In this document: piece by piece, positions 18,475 to 27,141 of the stretch | How the letters are laid out: each line of letters starts with the position of its first letter | Numbering within the stretch: position 1 is the first letter of the stretch | NCBI GenBank assembly: GCA_910575245.1 | Contig: CAJTEN010000013.1 | Span: 1 to 64,000 of the forward strand | Source of the DNA: Clostridia bacterium | Lineage (GTDB): Bacteria; Bacillota; Clostridia; Lachnospirales; Lachnospiraceae | DNA length: 64,000 bases | Direction of reading: 5' to 3' | Translations under genes and position numbers: made by a program | Notes under the pieces: generated by a model | What the model saw: only the letters and a program-made list of their open reading frames with translations | Database searches by the model: none | Told to the model about the DNA's origin: nothing

Positions 18475-19137
18475 TCATTCAAAAAAAATGAAACTATAAT
18501 CGCCCGTGTACCCCCACTCCCGATATAGCCATTCCCACTCATCTACAGCAAAATAACTGGCACAGGTAAGCTGCCAATACAACATATTGACTTCTTCTAC
18601 ATCATTACGAAAAGATTCCACCATAATGTAGCTATTTCCTTTACTGACACGTTCTATTTCCTGCACTCCCTTTTTCAAATCATAGATTTTTAGATTATGT
18701 AAAGTGGTTAAAGAAATAACCAGATCAAATTCATTATCGCCAAATGGAATATCCTGTGCCTTTCCATACTGCAATCTATCACGGATTTCTTCTTTTGCAT
18801 GTTGCAATGCATATTGTGATATGTCAATGCCATTTACAACCAGTCCTGGCACTACCTGAGTCAGTTCATATAACAAATGTGCCATACCACATCCTACATC
18901 CAATACCTTATGTTCCGGTTTTAGCTGATAATGATCCGCCAGTTTCTGTGCAACGCTTCTCCATCTGCCATCGTAATGATAACCACCATAGCCGAATTTT
19001 CTATCGCCATCCCAATAGTCATATCCATATTTTTTTGCTACTTTGGCACATTCTGCCTTATCACTGCTGGTTACACGTCCTATATAATCGCGCTTCGTTG
19101 CTTTGTGTAACTCTGATACAAAATCAATATATGCCAT
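18475..19137 (-). CDS. Class I SAM-dependent methyltransferase
   Basis: 220 residues. SAM-binding motif I KVLDVGCGMAHLLYELTQ near 75, acidic loop VNGIDIS near 98, and motif IV EFDLVISLTTLHNL near 130. The N-terminus (DGDRKFGYGGYHYDGRW) is typical of sugar or peptide-like small-molecule methyltransferases in these loci. Substrate unknown. It lies between the ACP gene and the WbuC-like cupin gene. Confidence 0.85.
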   Translation of the reverse strand: MAYIDFVSELHKATKRDYIGRVTSSDKAECAKVAKKYGYDYWDGDRKFGYGGYHYDGRWRSVAQKLADHYQLKPEHKVLDVGCGMAHLLYELTQVVPGLVVNGIDISQYALQHAKEEIRDRLQYGKAQDIPFGDNEFDLVISLTTLHNLKIYDLKKGVQEIERVSKGNSYIMVESFRNDVEEVNMLYWQLTCASYFAVDEWEWLYREWGYTGDYSFIFFE

Positions 19138-19183
19138 ATCTGCCCCTCTCTATCACACCTAAGCAAATTCTTGTCCACCTTCA

Positions 19184-19420
19184 TTATTCTCCCCTGTCAT
19201 AAAACTCTTTTACCAGTGCAATAATTGCTTCTTTATTTCTAAAGCTCTCTGCTGTAACACTCTTTGACGCAATTTCAATATCAAATTCCTCTTCTAGATC
19301 ACCGGCTATATTATATACAGCAAAAGAATCAATAACGCCGTCCTCCATCATACTATCTCCGTCATATTCCAATGCTTCCTCACAATGCTCTTCTAAAATC
19401 TTTAAAATTTTCTCTTCCAT
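19184..19420 (-). CDS. Acyl carrier protein-like protein (ACP1)
   Basis: 78 residues, acidic, four-helix ACP length. The phosphopantetheine site is DGVIDSFAVYNIAGDLEEEF, with Ser in IDSF. The ATG at 19420 is preferred over a TTG one codon earlier (AGAGG upstream). It is followed by a methyltransferase and preceded by the C-terminal transketolase subunit, and a close paralog lies at 49635-49868. Such stand-alone ACPs carry an acyl or aminoacyl group for tailoring. The three citrate-lyase-ligase-like genes nearby are candidate loaders (inference). Confidence 0.85.
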   Translation of the reverse strand: MEEKILKILEEHCEEALEYDGDSMMEDGVIDSFAVYNIAGDLEEEFDIEIASKSVTAESFRNKEAIIALVKEFYDRGE

Positions 19421-19494
19421 CAACTTTATCCTCTCTAATTCTTAAATTTCATATTCATATAATTCCATACTCAAGTTACATACATAAGCTTACA

Positions 19495-20409
19495 CTATTG
19501 TATGAGTGATCTGACTTCATCACAAATCCGTTCCAGACCGATGCCATTCATTTTTTTTACCTGCATGTAGGTTCCATATCCATTAGAAAAATCCTGTAAC
19601 CCTATGCGTTTAAAGAATACACCTTTTCCCGCCTCAGCAATTATCTCTGCCACTGCACTGCCAAGTCCGCCAATAACACTATGATCCTCTACAGTAATAA
19701 TTCTTCCTGTTTCTTCAGCCGCCTGTATGATGCTTTCTTTGTCAATCGGTTTAATTGTATGCATGTTGATTACTCTCACCTGGATGCCTTCTTTGCACAG
19801 CAATTCTGCTGCATCCAGGATATCTTTCAGTATACTCCCCGTTCCGACCAAAGTAACATCATTTCCGGCTCTCAGAGTGACAGCCTTACCAATTTTAAAT
19901 GAATAATCTTCCTTATATACTTCAGGTTCTTTATTAGTTCCAAGTCTAAGATAAACCGGGCCTTCATACTCATAGGCTGCTACTGTCGCCTTTTTTACTT
20001 CCAATGGACTCGCCGGGCAGAGAATTGTCAAATTTGGCAAAGAACGCAATCCTCCTAAATCTTCTGTTGAATGGTGTGTAGGCCCCAACGCACTGTAGAC
20101 CTCTCCCGCACCAGTTCCTACAATTTTAACATTCTGTTTCTGTAAGCAAATATCATTCCGTATAAATTCAAAAGCACGATAGGCAAGGAAAGCCCCTATC
20201 GTATAGGCAAATGGAATTTTACCACAGCTTGCCATGCCTGCTGCCATACCCAACATATTTGCCTCGGAGATTCCCAAATTTAAATACTGCGACTCCAGAT
20301 GTCTCCGATATTTATCATATACTATGGCGCCATTATCAGATATCAGCGCATAGACTCTTGTATCTTTACTTGCCAGGTCATATAATGTGTCTAAATAGGC
20401 TGTTCTCAT
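19495..20409 (-). CDS. Transketolase-like C-terminal subunit (pyrimidine-binding and C-terminal domains)
   Basis: 304 residues. Corresponds to the Pyr plus C-terminal domains of transketolase/DXS-like enzymes: LGISEANMLGMAAGMASCGK carries the catalytic Glu for the thiamine ring, then GPTHHSTEDLGGLRSLPN and the C-terminal fold ITVEDHSVIGGLGSAVAE. The partner N-terminal subunit is 10.7 kb away at 31101-31922, separated by the ligase-like paralogs and the carbamoyltransferase. Together they would move a two-carbon ketol unit. The gene lies 75 bp upstream of ACP1, which raises the possibility that the acceptor is not a sugar. Confidence 0.88.
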   Translation of the reverse strand: MRTAYLDTLYDLASKDTRVYALISDNGAIVYDKYRRHLESQYLNLGISEANMLGMAAGMASCGKIPFAYTIGAFLAYRAFEFIRNDICLQKQNVKIVGTGAGEVYSALGPTHHSTEDLGGLRSLPNLTILCPASPLEVKKATVAAYEYEGPVYLRLGTNKEPEVYKEDYSFKIGKAVTLRAGNDVTLVGTGSILKDILDAAELLCKEGIQVRVINMHTIKPIDKESIIQAAEETGRIITVEDHSVIGGLGSAVAEIIAEAGKGVFFKRIGLQDFSNGYGTYMQVKKMNGIGLERICDEVRSLIQ

Positions 20410-20433
20410 TTTAATGTTATACCTTTCTGTTTT

Positions 20434-21933
20434 TTAATCCTCTTCTGTTAAACCAAGTTGTTTCATCAAATATTGTTTCGTTGTTTCCGGCAGCAAGGCA
20501 AATGCCTTATCATACTCACTGTTTCTCAAATATTTCCGCATTCCAGCTGTACTGATAACCATATCATCTATCACCAACCTTGGAAACTCTGTATATGTAA
20601 TTCCTTTCTGTGGTAAAATTCTTTCCATCGTTTCATTATAGGCTTTTACTATTTTCTTTTTAGGTTCTTCTCCTGCAAAGCGATGTGTAATATGAAGTGG
20701 TTTCGCAATATAGTCTGCAAACGCATTAATATCATACTCTGCGTTAAAAACAACAGCGTCTCTTTCACCCTTTGAAAAAAACTGTGGAAATGTTTTTCTG
20801 GAAAGGATAAAATCTCCACTCGGCACAACCATGACATCCGTTAAATCTCTTGTTCCTTCCTCTATCAACTTAAACCGTTCCTCAAAGGGAAATAAAAATG
20901 AATCTTCTTCCACTACAAATATGATCAAAAATTCGACCTGTAGCTTTGCCTGCTCAATTAAATATCGATGTCCCTTATTAAAACAATTACCCACCATAAC
21001 AATTGCACCGACTGTATTATATTTACTGCCGGAAAACCCAGGGAAATACAGATCCAAATATTTTTGCCGCACATATTCTGTCATAATATCATGAATGTTA
21101 ATTTGAACAGTCTGAGCGTTGTCTTCTTTTGGTCCGTTTAACAGGCAAGGTTCTAACATGTCCAACATACTATCCGCAATTATTTTATTAACTTTGTGAT
21201 TACAATGCCCATACGTATCCTTAACCCACTCGCTGGGTATTTGATTCTCTTCAAATATTTTCTCTAAAGACTTTTCTGATATATTAACAGTTTTCCATAA
21301 ATATGACATATAAATTACTATGTCATATGCATGAAACCTGCCAATTTCTTCAAGACGGCTGTCTATTGCTGCATCCGGGCGTACCATGTCTCCATAGTTT
21401 TCTACCCGATATTTATAACCTTTTTCTAATAATCGTTTTTGAAGATAACTTGGAATCGTGTACTGATCCTCTACATGGCTTCCTATTACAACACACATTC
21501 CCAGGATATAGATTGTTCCGATATAATCATCAGGTTGAAAACAAGTTGTTCTCCTGCCATTTGCATTAAAATATTTACCGGTCACACTTTTTTTATATTG
21601 ATAAGTATCAAGTGCATTAAAAATTTCTTTTTGTGCTATTTCTTTTTCATAATCTTCTATTTGATATAATTCACCATAAAATGCTTCATTTTCTTTTTTT
21701 TGAGGCCAAGGTTTTCTTAAATTAGGAGTACTTATTCTCATCCTCTCACTTACTTCATTTCGAAAATTACGCCCATATTCCGTGAAATCTTCTTCATCTT
21801 CATACAGGCAAAAGCATGCCACCCCCTTCTCTTTTAACGCGGAAAGTAAAATATCTGCTTTGTCATTCACTATATGTACAGAACGATTTGCAGGTTTCTT
21901 TATTCCAAGTTCCTCCAACCAAGAATCTTCCAT
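20434..21933 (-). CDS. C-terminal part of frameshifted ligase-like paralog C (SGNH-like + citrate-lyase-ligase-like)
   Basis: 499 residues from its first ATG, equal to residues about 240-737 of paralog A. It carries the SGNH-like region (YILGMCVVIGSHVEDQY, with Cys where Ser is usual) and a nucleotidyltransferase domain like citrate lyase ligase (GAIVMVGNCFNKGHRYLIEQ; STAGMRKYLR near the end). The frame is open upstream of the ATG and encodes TTYRSLLVQIM, which aligns with paralogs A and B, so this is not a natural start. It is out of frame with the upstream part because of the G8 tract at 21972-21979. Confidence 0.8.
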   Translation of the reverse strand: MEDSWLEELGIKKPANRSVHIVNDKADILLSALKEKGVACFCLYEDEEDFTEYGRNFRNEVSERMRISTPNLRKPWPQKKENEAFYGELYQIEDYEKEIAQKEIFNALDTYQYKKSVTGKYFNANGRRTTCFQPDDYIGTIYILGMCVVIGSHVEDQYTIPSYLQKRLLEKGYKYRVENYGDMVRPDAAIDSRLEEIGRFHAYDIVIYMSYLWKTVNISEKSLEKIFEENQIPSEWVKDTYGHCNHKVNKIIADSMLDMLEPCLLNGPKEDNAQTVQINIHDIMTEYVRQKYLDLYFPGFSGSKYNTVGAIVMVGNCFNKGHRYLIEQAKLQVEFLIIFVVEEDSFLFPFEERFKLIEEGTRDLTDVMVVPSGDFILSRKTFPQFFSKGERDAVVFNAEYDINAFADYIAKPLHITHRFAGEEPKKKIVKAYNETMERILPQKGITYTEFPRLVIDDMVISTAGMRKYLRNSEYDKAFALLPETTKQYLMKQLGLTEED

Positions 21934-21962
21934 TATTTGAACCAGCAGACTCCTGTAAGTAG

Positions 21963-22628
21963 TCAGTTTTGCCCCCCCCTTTTTACCAGAGCATCCTTTT
22001 TCTGGTCATCAGATTCACAGTGTGCAATTCTATATACACATTGGCCGCCTCTCCGCTCATCCTCATTTAGAAAAATAAAGATTGCCTTCTCTGAGATCTT
22101 CTCACCAATATGCGCCTTCTTCAATACGGTATACTTAATTTGAAAACAATCCAAATATTTCACCAAACACAAGAAATTAGGATTGCCATTTTCCACTGGC
22201 TCCATCACATACACTGCTTCATATGGCAACACTAATTTTTGTAACGAAGCTTTCTGCATCAAGCGTTTCTGATTCCTCTCAATAAAAAGTCCATCGTCCC
22301 AACGGGAATAATCGCCAAGCAACTCTCCCTGTCCATTTACAATCGGTATCTTATTAATATCTGCTCTTCTCTTAAAGATTTCATGTGCCTCTATTACGTT
22401 ATAACCTATTAAAGAAATAAATCTTTTGTTAATCTGTACCCTATTCCTATCACTATGGTACAATATATCTTCCAAGCATATAATTCCATATAATTTTCTC
22501 TCTACAATAATATAAATAATATCTGAAGCCTTCTCCGTAAATAAGCCGCGCAAACAAGCCAAAGGCAATGCCTCTGTGTTTTTATCCGTCTTGTAGACTG
22601 CCAATTGTGCAATATTTCTTACTAACAC
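21963..22628 (-). CDS. N-terminal part of frameshifted ligase-like paralog C (CBS-like region)
   Basis: 221 residues from GTG 22628, chosen because GGAGG lies 8 nt upstream and the next residues (LVRNIAQLAVY) align with the starts of paralogs A and B (LKRDITQLAVY). It covers the CBS-like pair (IIYIIVERKLYGIICLED; NKIPIVNGQGELLGDYSRWD) and a following alpha/beta region. It ends KRGGQN-stop just after a run of eight G. One extra G would join it in frame to the 20434-21933 part, giving 731 residues against 732 for paralog B. Confidence 0.8.
   Translation of the reverse strand: MLVRNIAQLAVYKTDKNTEALPLACLRGLFTEKASDIIYIIVERKLYGIICLEDILYHSDRNRVQINKRFISLIGYNVIEAHEIFKRRADINKIPIVNGQGELLGDYSRWDDGLFIERNQKRLMQKASLQKLVLPYEAVYVMEPVENGNPNFLCLVKYLDCFQIKYTVLKKAHIGEKISEKAIFIFLNEDERRGGQCVYRIAHCESDDQKKDALVKRGGQN
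21972..21979 (-). repeat. G8 homopolymer at the frameshift of paralog C
   Basis: Eight C on the plus strand (eight G on the coding strand). With G8 the N-terminal frame reads AGG GGG GGG CAA AAC TGA and stops. With G9 it reads through as ...GGG GCA AAA CTG ACT into the C-terminal frame. A slippage-type contingency site or a recent mutation (or assembly error) would all look like this. Confidence 0.8.
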
Positions 22629-22648
22629 GATCTTTCCTCCGTAAAATG

Positions 22649-24847
22649 TCATCCCATTTGAAGCCCCAAATATTTCTGTGTTGTGCCAGGCAATAAATCA
22701 AATGCCTTATCATACTCTCCTTTTTTTAAACTTTTACAGACCGTAGATGATTTTACACTCTCTTCTCCGCTTACCATTCTCGGAATTTCCACATAGTTAA
22801 TACCTTTTGGCGGCAGAATCCTTCTCATTGCCTCAATGTGCGCTTTAATTAGCTTATTTTTGTGTTCCTCTGCCACAAAACGATGTGTAATATGAAGCGG
22901 TTCAGCTATATAATCTGCAAATACTTTGATATCATATTCCACATTAAAAGCAACTGCACCATCATTCCGTTTCGAAAAAAACTCTTGAAAATTATTTCTG
23001 GAAAGAATAAAATCTCCACTTGGTACAATCATAATATTACTTAAATCATCCGTTCCTTTTTTGATCAACTGAAATCTCTCTTCAAAAGGAAACAAAAACA
23101 GCTCTTCCTCCACTACAAACACAATTAAAAAATCCACCTGATTCTTTGCCTGTTCTATCAAATACCGGTGCCCATTATTAAAGCAATTACCTACCATAAC
23201 AATTGCACCAACCGTATCATATCTTTCTCCGGAAAAATTGGAAAAATACTGATCCAAATATTTATGCTGTACATACTCTTTCATAATACCATGAATATCA
23301 ATCTGCATCACTTTATTTTCTGTCATTTTATCAGATAAACATGGTTCCAACATGTCCAACACATCGTCCGCAATCAATTTATTAGCTTTATGATTACAGT
23401 GTACATAACCGTCTGTTACCCATTCACTGGGTATTTGATATTTTTCATATATTTTTTCAAGAGACTTATTCTGTATACCGACAGCTTCACCTTTATTTGA
23501 TAAGTAAATCACTATATCATTTGCGCTATATTTGCCAATTTCCTCAAGTCTACTGTCTATGGCTCCATCAGGGCGGATCATATCTCCATAATTTTCCACA
23601 CGATACTTATAACCCCGTTCCAACAAACTCTTCTGCAGATAACTTTCAATCGTATATTGATCCTCTACATATACCCCCAACACAATACACGGTCCTAAAA
23701 AATAGATTGTACCTATATACTCTTCCGGTTGAAAACAGGTCACCCTCCTCCCATCTCTGGCATTAAAATACTTCCCAACTACATCCTCTTTATATCCGAA
23801 ATTGCTATCTACATCAAATATCTCCTTTTGCGCTGTTTCCTGCCTATAATCCTCCAATTGATATAATTCTCCAAAAAAATTTTCACTATTCGTGCCCTGC
23901 GACCAAGGTTCCTTTAAATCGGGAGGATTAACCTTCAATCTTTCATTCATTTCATTAAGAAAATTTTTTCCATACAAAGTTTCTTCATTCTCAAAACTAT
24001 GCAAATTAATACATTTTAAACCTTTTGCTTCTAAAGCCGAAAGCAGAATAGTTGCCTTATCATCAAGTCTGTGGAAGTATAGATCTGTGGGGGTTTTTAT
24101 ACTCAGTCTTTCCCACTCGGCTTCCTTCATTATTTGAAACAAAAGGCTCTTATAAGTAGCCAGCCGAACTTTCCAACGTGTGTCTATCAGCGTATCATAT
24201 CCAAAAACAGGCTGCCCCCAAAAATCGAACTTTCGAATCTGTTCTATCCCGTAAAAACACTGTATTCCTCTTCGCTCATCTTCATCCAGAAAAATACAGA
24301 TAGCTTTTTCTGGCAGCTTGTCACCAATCTGTGCTTTTTCCAACACAGTATATTCAATTTGATAATTTTTCAAATACTCAACCAGACATAAATAATTCAA
24401 ATTCTTACTTTCAACTGGCTCTACCACATACACTGCATCATAAGCTCCCAACACCTTCCTCACTGCCTTTTCCTGCATAAGTCTGGCCTGGTTCCGTTCG
24501 ATATAAAGCATGTCATCCCAACGAGAATAATCTCCCAACAACTCTCCCTGTTCATTTATAACTGGTATTTTATTAATATATATATTCCTTTGAAAAATTT
24601 CATGTGCCTTTATCACATTATATCCGGTTAATATAGTAAAAGATTTATTAATCTTTACCTTTCCGTCCGGGCTGCGACGTAACACTTCTTTTCTACCTAT
24701 AATCCCATAAAGTTTCTTGTTTCTGGTAATATAAATAGTATCTGAAGTTTTCTCCAAATACAAAGTGCGTAAGCATGGAAAGAACAATGTATCTGTTTCT
24801 TCTTCTATGTGATACACTGCCAATTGTGTAATATCCCGCTTTAACAT
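22649..24847 (-). CDS. CBS-like / SGNH-like / citrate-lyase-ligase-like protein, paralog B
   Basis: 732 residues with the same three parts as paralog A: CBS-like pair (about 35-120), an SGNH-like middle (YFLGPCIVLGVYVEDQY, Cys in the nucleophile slot) and a C-terminal nucleotidyltransferase domain (TVGAIVMVGNCFNNGHRYL). The late motif that reads SSSRVRKYL in A and STAGMRKYL in C reads SSTVCKSLK here, so an arginine that is usually kept for nucleotide binding is Cys. Paralog B may therefore be altered in activity. It starts 21 bp after the end of its neighbour's leader and belongs to one tandem array. Confidence 0.8.
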   Translation of the reverse strand: MLKRDITQLAVYHIEEETDTLFFPCLRTLYLEKTSDTIYITRNKKLYGIIGRKEVLRRSPDGKVKINKSFTILTGYNVIKAHEIFQRNIYINKIPVINEQGELLGDYSRWDDMLYIERNQARLMQEKAVRKVLGAYDAVYVVEPVESKNLNYLCLVEYLKNYQIEYTVLEKAQIGDKLPEKAICIFLDEDERRGIQCFYGIEQIRKFDFWGQPVFGYDTLIDTRWKVRLATYKSLLFQIMKEAEWERLSIKTPTDLYFHRLDDKATILLSALEAKGLKCINLHSFENEETLYGKNFLNEMNERLKVNPPDLKEPWSQGTNSENFFGELYQLEDYRQETAQKEIFDVDSNFGYKEDVVGKYFNARDGRRVTCFQPEEYIGTIYFLGPCIVLGVYVEDQYTIESYLQKSLLERGYKYRVENYGDMIRPDGAIDSRLEEIGKYSANDIVIYLSNKGEAVGIQNKSLEKIYEKYQIPSEWVTDGYVHCNHKANKLIADDVLDMLEPCLSDKMTENKVMQIDIHGIMKEYVQHKYLDQYFSNFSGERYDTVGAIVMVGNCFNNGHRYLIEQAKNQVDFLIVFVVEEELFLFPFEERFQLIKKGTDDLSNIMIVPSGDFILSRNNFQEFFSKRNDGAVAFNVEYDIKVFADYIAEPLHITHRFVAEEHKNKLIKAHIEAMRRILPPKGINYVEIPRMVSGEESVKSSTVCKSLKKGEYDKAFDLLPGTTQKYLGLQMG

Positions 24848-24881
24848 ATCCTCTCCCCCCTGTAAATCATGCCACTGGAAT

Positions 24882-27095
24882 TTAAACCTCTATTTGTTTC
24901 TTTAAATATTGTTTCGTTGTCTCCGGCAGCAATTTAAATGCTTTATCATATTCCTCATTTCTCAAATATTTCCGTACTCTGGATGAACTTACAATTTCGT
25001 CTTCTATCATCATTTTCGGAATCTCCACATAATTAATCCCCCTTTGCGATAAGATCCTTTGCATCGTCTCATTATAAACCTTCATTATCTTCACTCTATC
25101 CTCCATACCCGCAAAGCGGTGCGTAATATGGAGCGGTCCTGCTATATAATCTGCAAATATATTGATATCATACTCCGCACTAAAAGCAACGCTTTCGCCC
25201 TTCCGCTTCGTAAAAAACTCCGGAAAATTATTTCTGGAAAAAATAAAATCACCATTCGGTACAACTATAACATTATTCAAATCTTTTATTCCCTCTGCAA
25301 TCAGTCTAAAACGTTCCTCAAAAGGAAACAAAGATACATCTTCTTCCACTACAAATATGATTAGAAGATCCACTTGCTGCTTTGCCTGTTCTATCAGATA
25401 GCGATGTCCTTTATGAAAAGGATGACCATTCATTACAATTGCTCCAACAGTATCATATTTTGAACCGGAAAAATATCGAAAATATTGATTTAGATATTTA
25501 TTTTGTATATAATCTTTCATCACTTCATGAAAATTAATCCGCTGCCCTGCATTATCAGTATTTCCTGCTAATCCCCTTGACAGACAGGGGTTGATCATTT
25601 CCAGAATACTGTCCGCCACCAGCTGATTAACCTTATGATTACAATGTATATATAAATCCTTAACCCATACACTGGGTATATTATGTTCCTCAAATATGTG
25701 TTCTAAAGACTTCCCTTCTATGTCAACAATACGTTTCCCCATTCCCGAGAGGCAAATTACGATATCATTTGCATGATATCTGCCGATTTCCTCAAGTCTG
25801 GTATCTGTTGCCACATCAAACTGTATCACTGAACTATAATTTTCCACACGATAGGGATATCCTTTTTCTAACAATTTCTTTTGAAGACAACTTGTAATTG
25901 TATACTGATCCTCTACATATGCCCCCACTATCATGCATAATCCCAGAATATAAATTGTACCTACATATTCTTTCGGCTGAAAGCACGTTATTCTTCTTCC
26001 CTCTTTAGCATTAAAATACTTGCCGACTATCTCTTTCTTATATTCAAAATTATTACTTGCATCTATAATTTCTTCTTGCGCTGTCTCATTCTGATAATCT
26101 TCTGATTGATATAATTCACCATAGAAATCTTCGTTTTCTTTTCTTTTCGGCCATGGTTTTTTTAAACTTAGCGGGTGAATTTTGAGTCTTTCGTTCACTT
26201 CTTTATGGAAATTTTTCCCATACTCTGTCATTTCATCTTCAGTATCATACAGACAGAAACACTTCACACCTCTTTTCTGTAGTTCAGACAGAAAAACTGT
26301 TGCCTTATCATCCACTCTATAAGGTGGCAAATATGCAGGCTTCGCAATTTTCAGTCTTTCCATCCTGGTCTCCTCCATTATTTGAACCAGCAGGCTCATA
26401 TAAGTAGCCATTCTTCCTTTCCATTGTGAATCTGCCAGCATATCATATGCAAAGACTGCATTTCCTAAACTATCATATTTAAGAAGTTGTTTAATTCCAT
26501 ATAAGTACTGTGTTCCCCTCCGTTCATCTTCATCCAGAAAAATGCAGATAACTTTATCTGACAACTTTTCGCCGATCTGCTCTTTCTTTAATACAATATA
26601 CTTAATTTGAAAATCTATCAAATATTTCAACAAACACAGATAAGCAAAATTCTCCGTATCAACTGGTTCTACCACATATACCGCTTCATATGGTTCTAAC
26701 ACATTTCTCACAGTTTCTTTTTTCATCAGTTGATCCTGATTTCGTTCAATAAAAAGTATATCATCCCACCGGGAATAATCGCCGAGCAGCTCACCCCATT
26801 CATTTACAACTGGTATTTTATGTATTTGCCCATTTCTCTGAAAAATCTCATGTGCCTTTATCACATTATAGTCTGTCAAAAAAGTATAAAACTTATTGAT
26901 TGCTATCTCTCCATTTAAACCACCGCATAATACCTCTTTCCTCCCTACAATTCCATAAAGCTTCTTATCTCTAGTGATATAAACTATATCCGAAGTCTTT
27001 TCTAAATACAGGCTACGTAAACATTCGAAGGGTACTGCTTCTACTTCATCTTCTGTTTGATATACTGCTAATTGTGTAATATCACGTTTTAACAT
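24882..27095 (-). CDS. CBS-like / SGNH-like / citrate-lyase-ligase-like protein, paralog A
   Basis: 737 residues. Residues 35-120 look like a CBS-type ligand-sensing pair (VYITRDKKLYGIVGRKEVL; IPVVNEWGELLGDYSRWDD). Residues about 375-505 resemble an SGNH domain, but the block reads YILGLCMIVGAYVED with Cys387 instead of Ser, and HCNHKVNQLVAD near 485. Residues 545-735 resemble the adenylyl-transferring domain of [citrate (pro-3S)-lyase] ligase: GAIVMNGHPFHKGHRYLIEQ with the HxGH-type site, PFEERF, and SSSRVRKYLR. The family joins acetate to a carrier-protein thiol via acyl-adenylate. Here the acyl group and carrier (possibly ACP1) are inferred. AGGAGAGG precedes the ATG. Confidence 0.82.
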   Translation of the reverse strand: MLKRDITQLAVYQTEDEVEAVPFECLRSLYLEKTSDIVYITRDKKLYGIVGRKEVLCGGLNGEIAINKFYTFLTDYNVIKAHEIFQRNGQIHKIPVVNEWGELLGDYSRWDDILFIERNQDQLMKKETVRNVLEPYEAVYVVEPVDTENFAYLCLLKYLIDFQIKYIVLKKEQIGEKLSDKVICIFLDEDERRGTQYLYGIKQLLKYDSLGNAVFAYDMLADSQWKGRMATYMSLLVQIMEETRMERLKIAKPAYLPPYRVDDKATVFLSELQKRGVKCFCLYDTEDEMTEYGKNFHKEVNERLKIHPLSLKKPWPKRKENEDFYGELYQSEDYQNETAQEEIIDASNNFEYKKEIVGKYFNAKEGRRITCFQPKEYVGTIYILGLCMIVGAYVEDQYTITSCLQKKLLEKGYPYRVENYSSVIQFDVATDTRLEEIGRYHANDIVICLSGMGKRIVDIEGKSLEHIFEEHNIPSVWVKDLYIHCNHKVNQLVADSILEMINPCLSRGLAGNTDNAGQRINFHEVMKDYIQNKYLNQYFRYFSGSKYDTVGAIVMNGHPFHKGHRYLIEQAKQQVDLLIIFVVEEDVSLFPFEERFRLIAEGIKDLNNVIVVPNGDFIFSRNNFPEFFTKRKGESVAFSAEYDINIFADYIAGPLHITHRFAGMEDRVKIMKVYNETMQRILSQRGINYVEIPKMMIEDEIVSSSRVRKYLRNEEYDKAFKLLPETTKQYLKKQIEV

Positions 27096-27141
27096 AGCCT
27101 CTCCTTATATCAGATTCACATGCTCCACAAATTATATCCCG

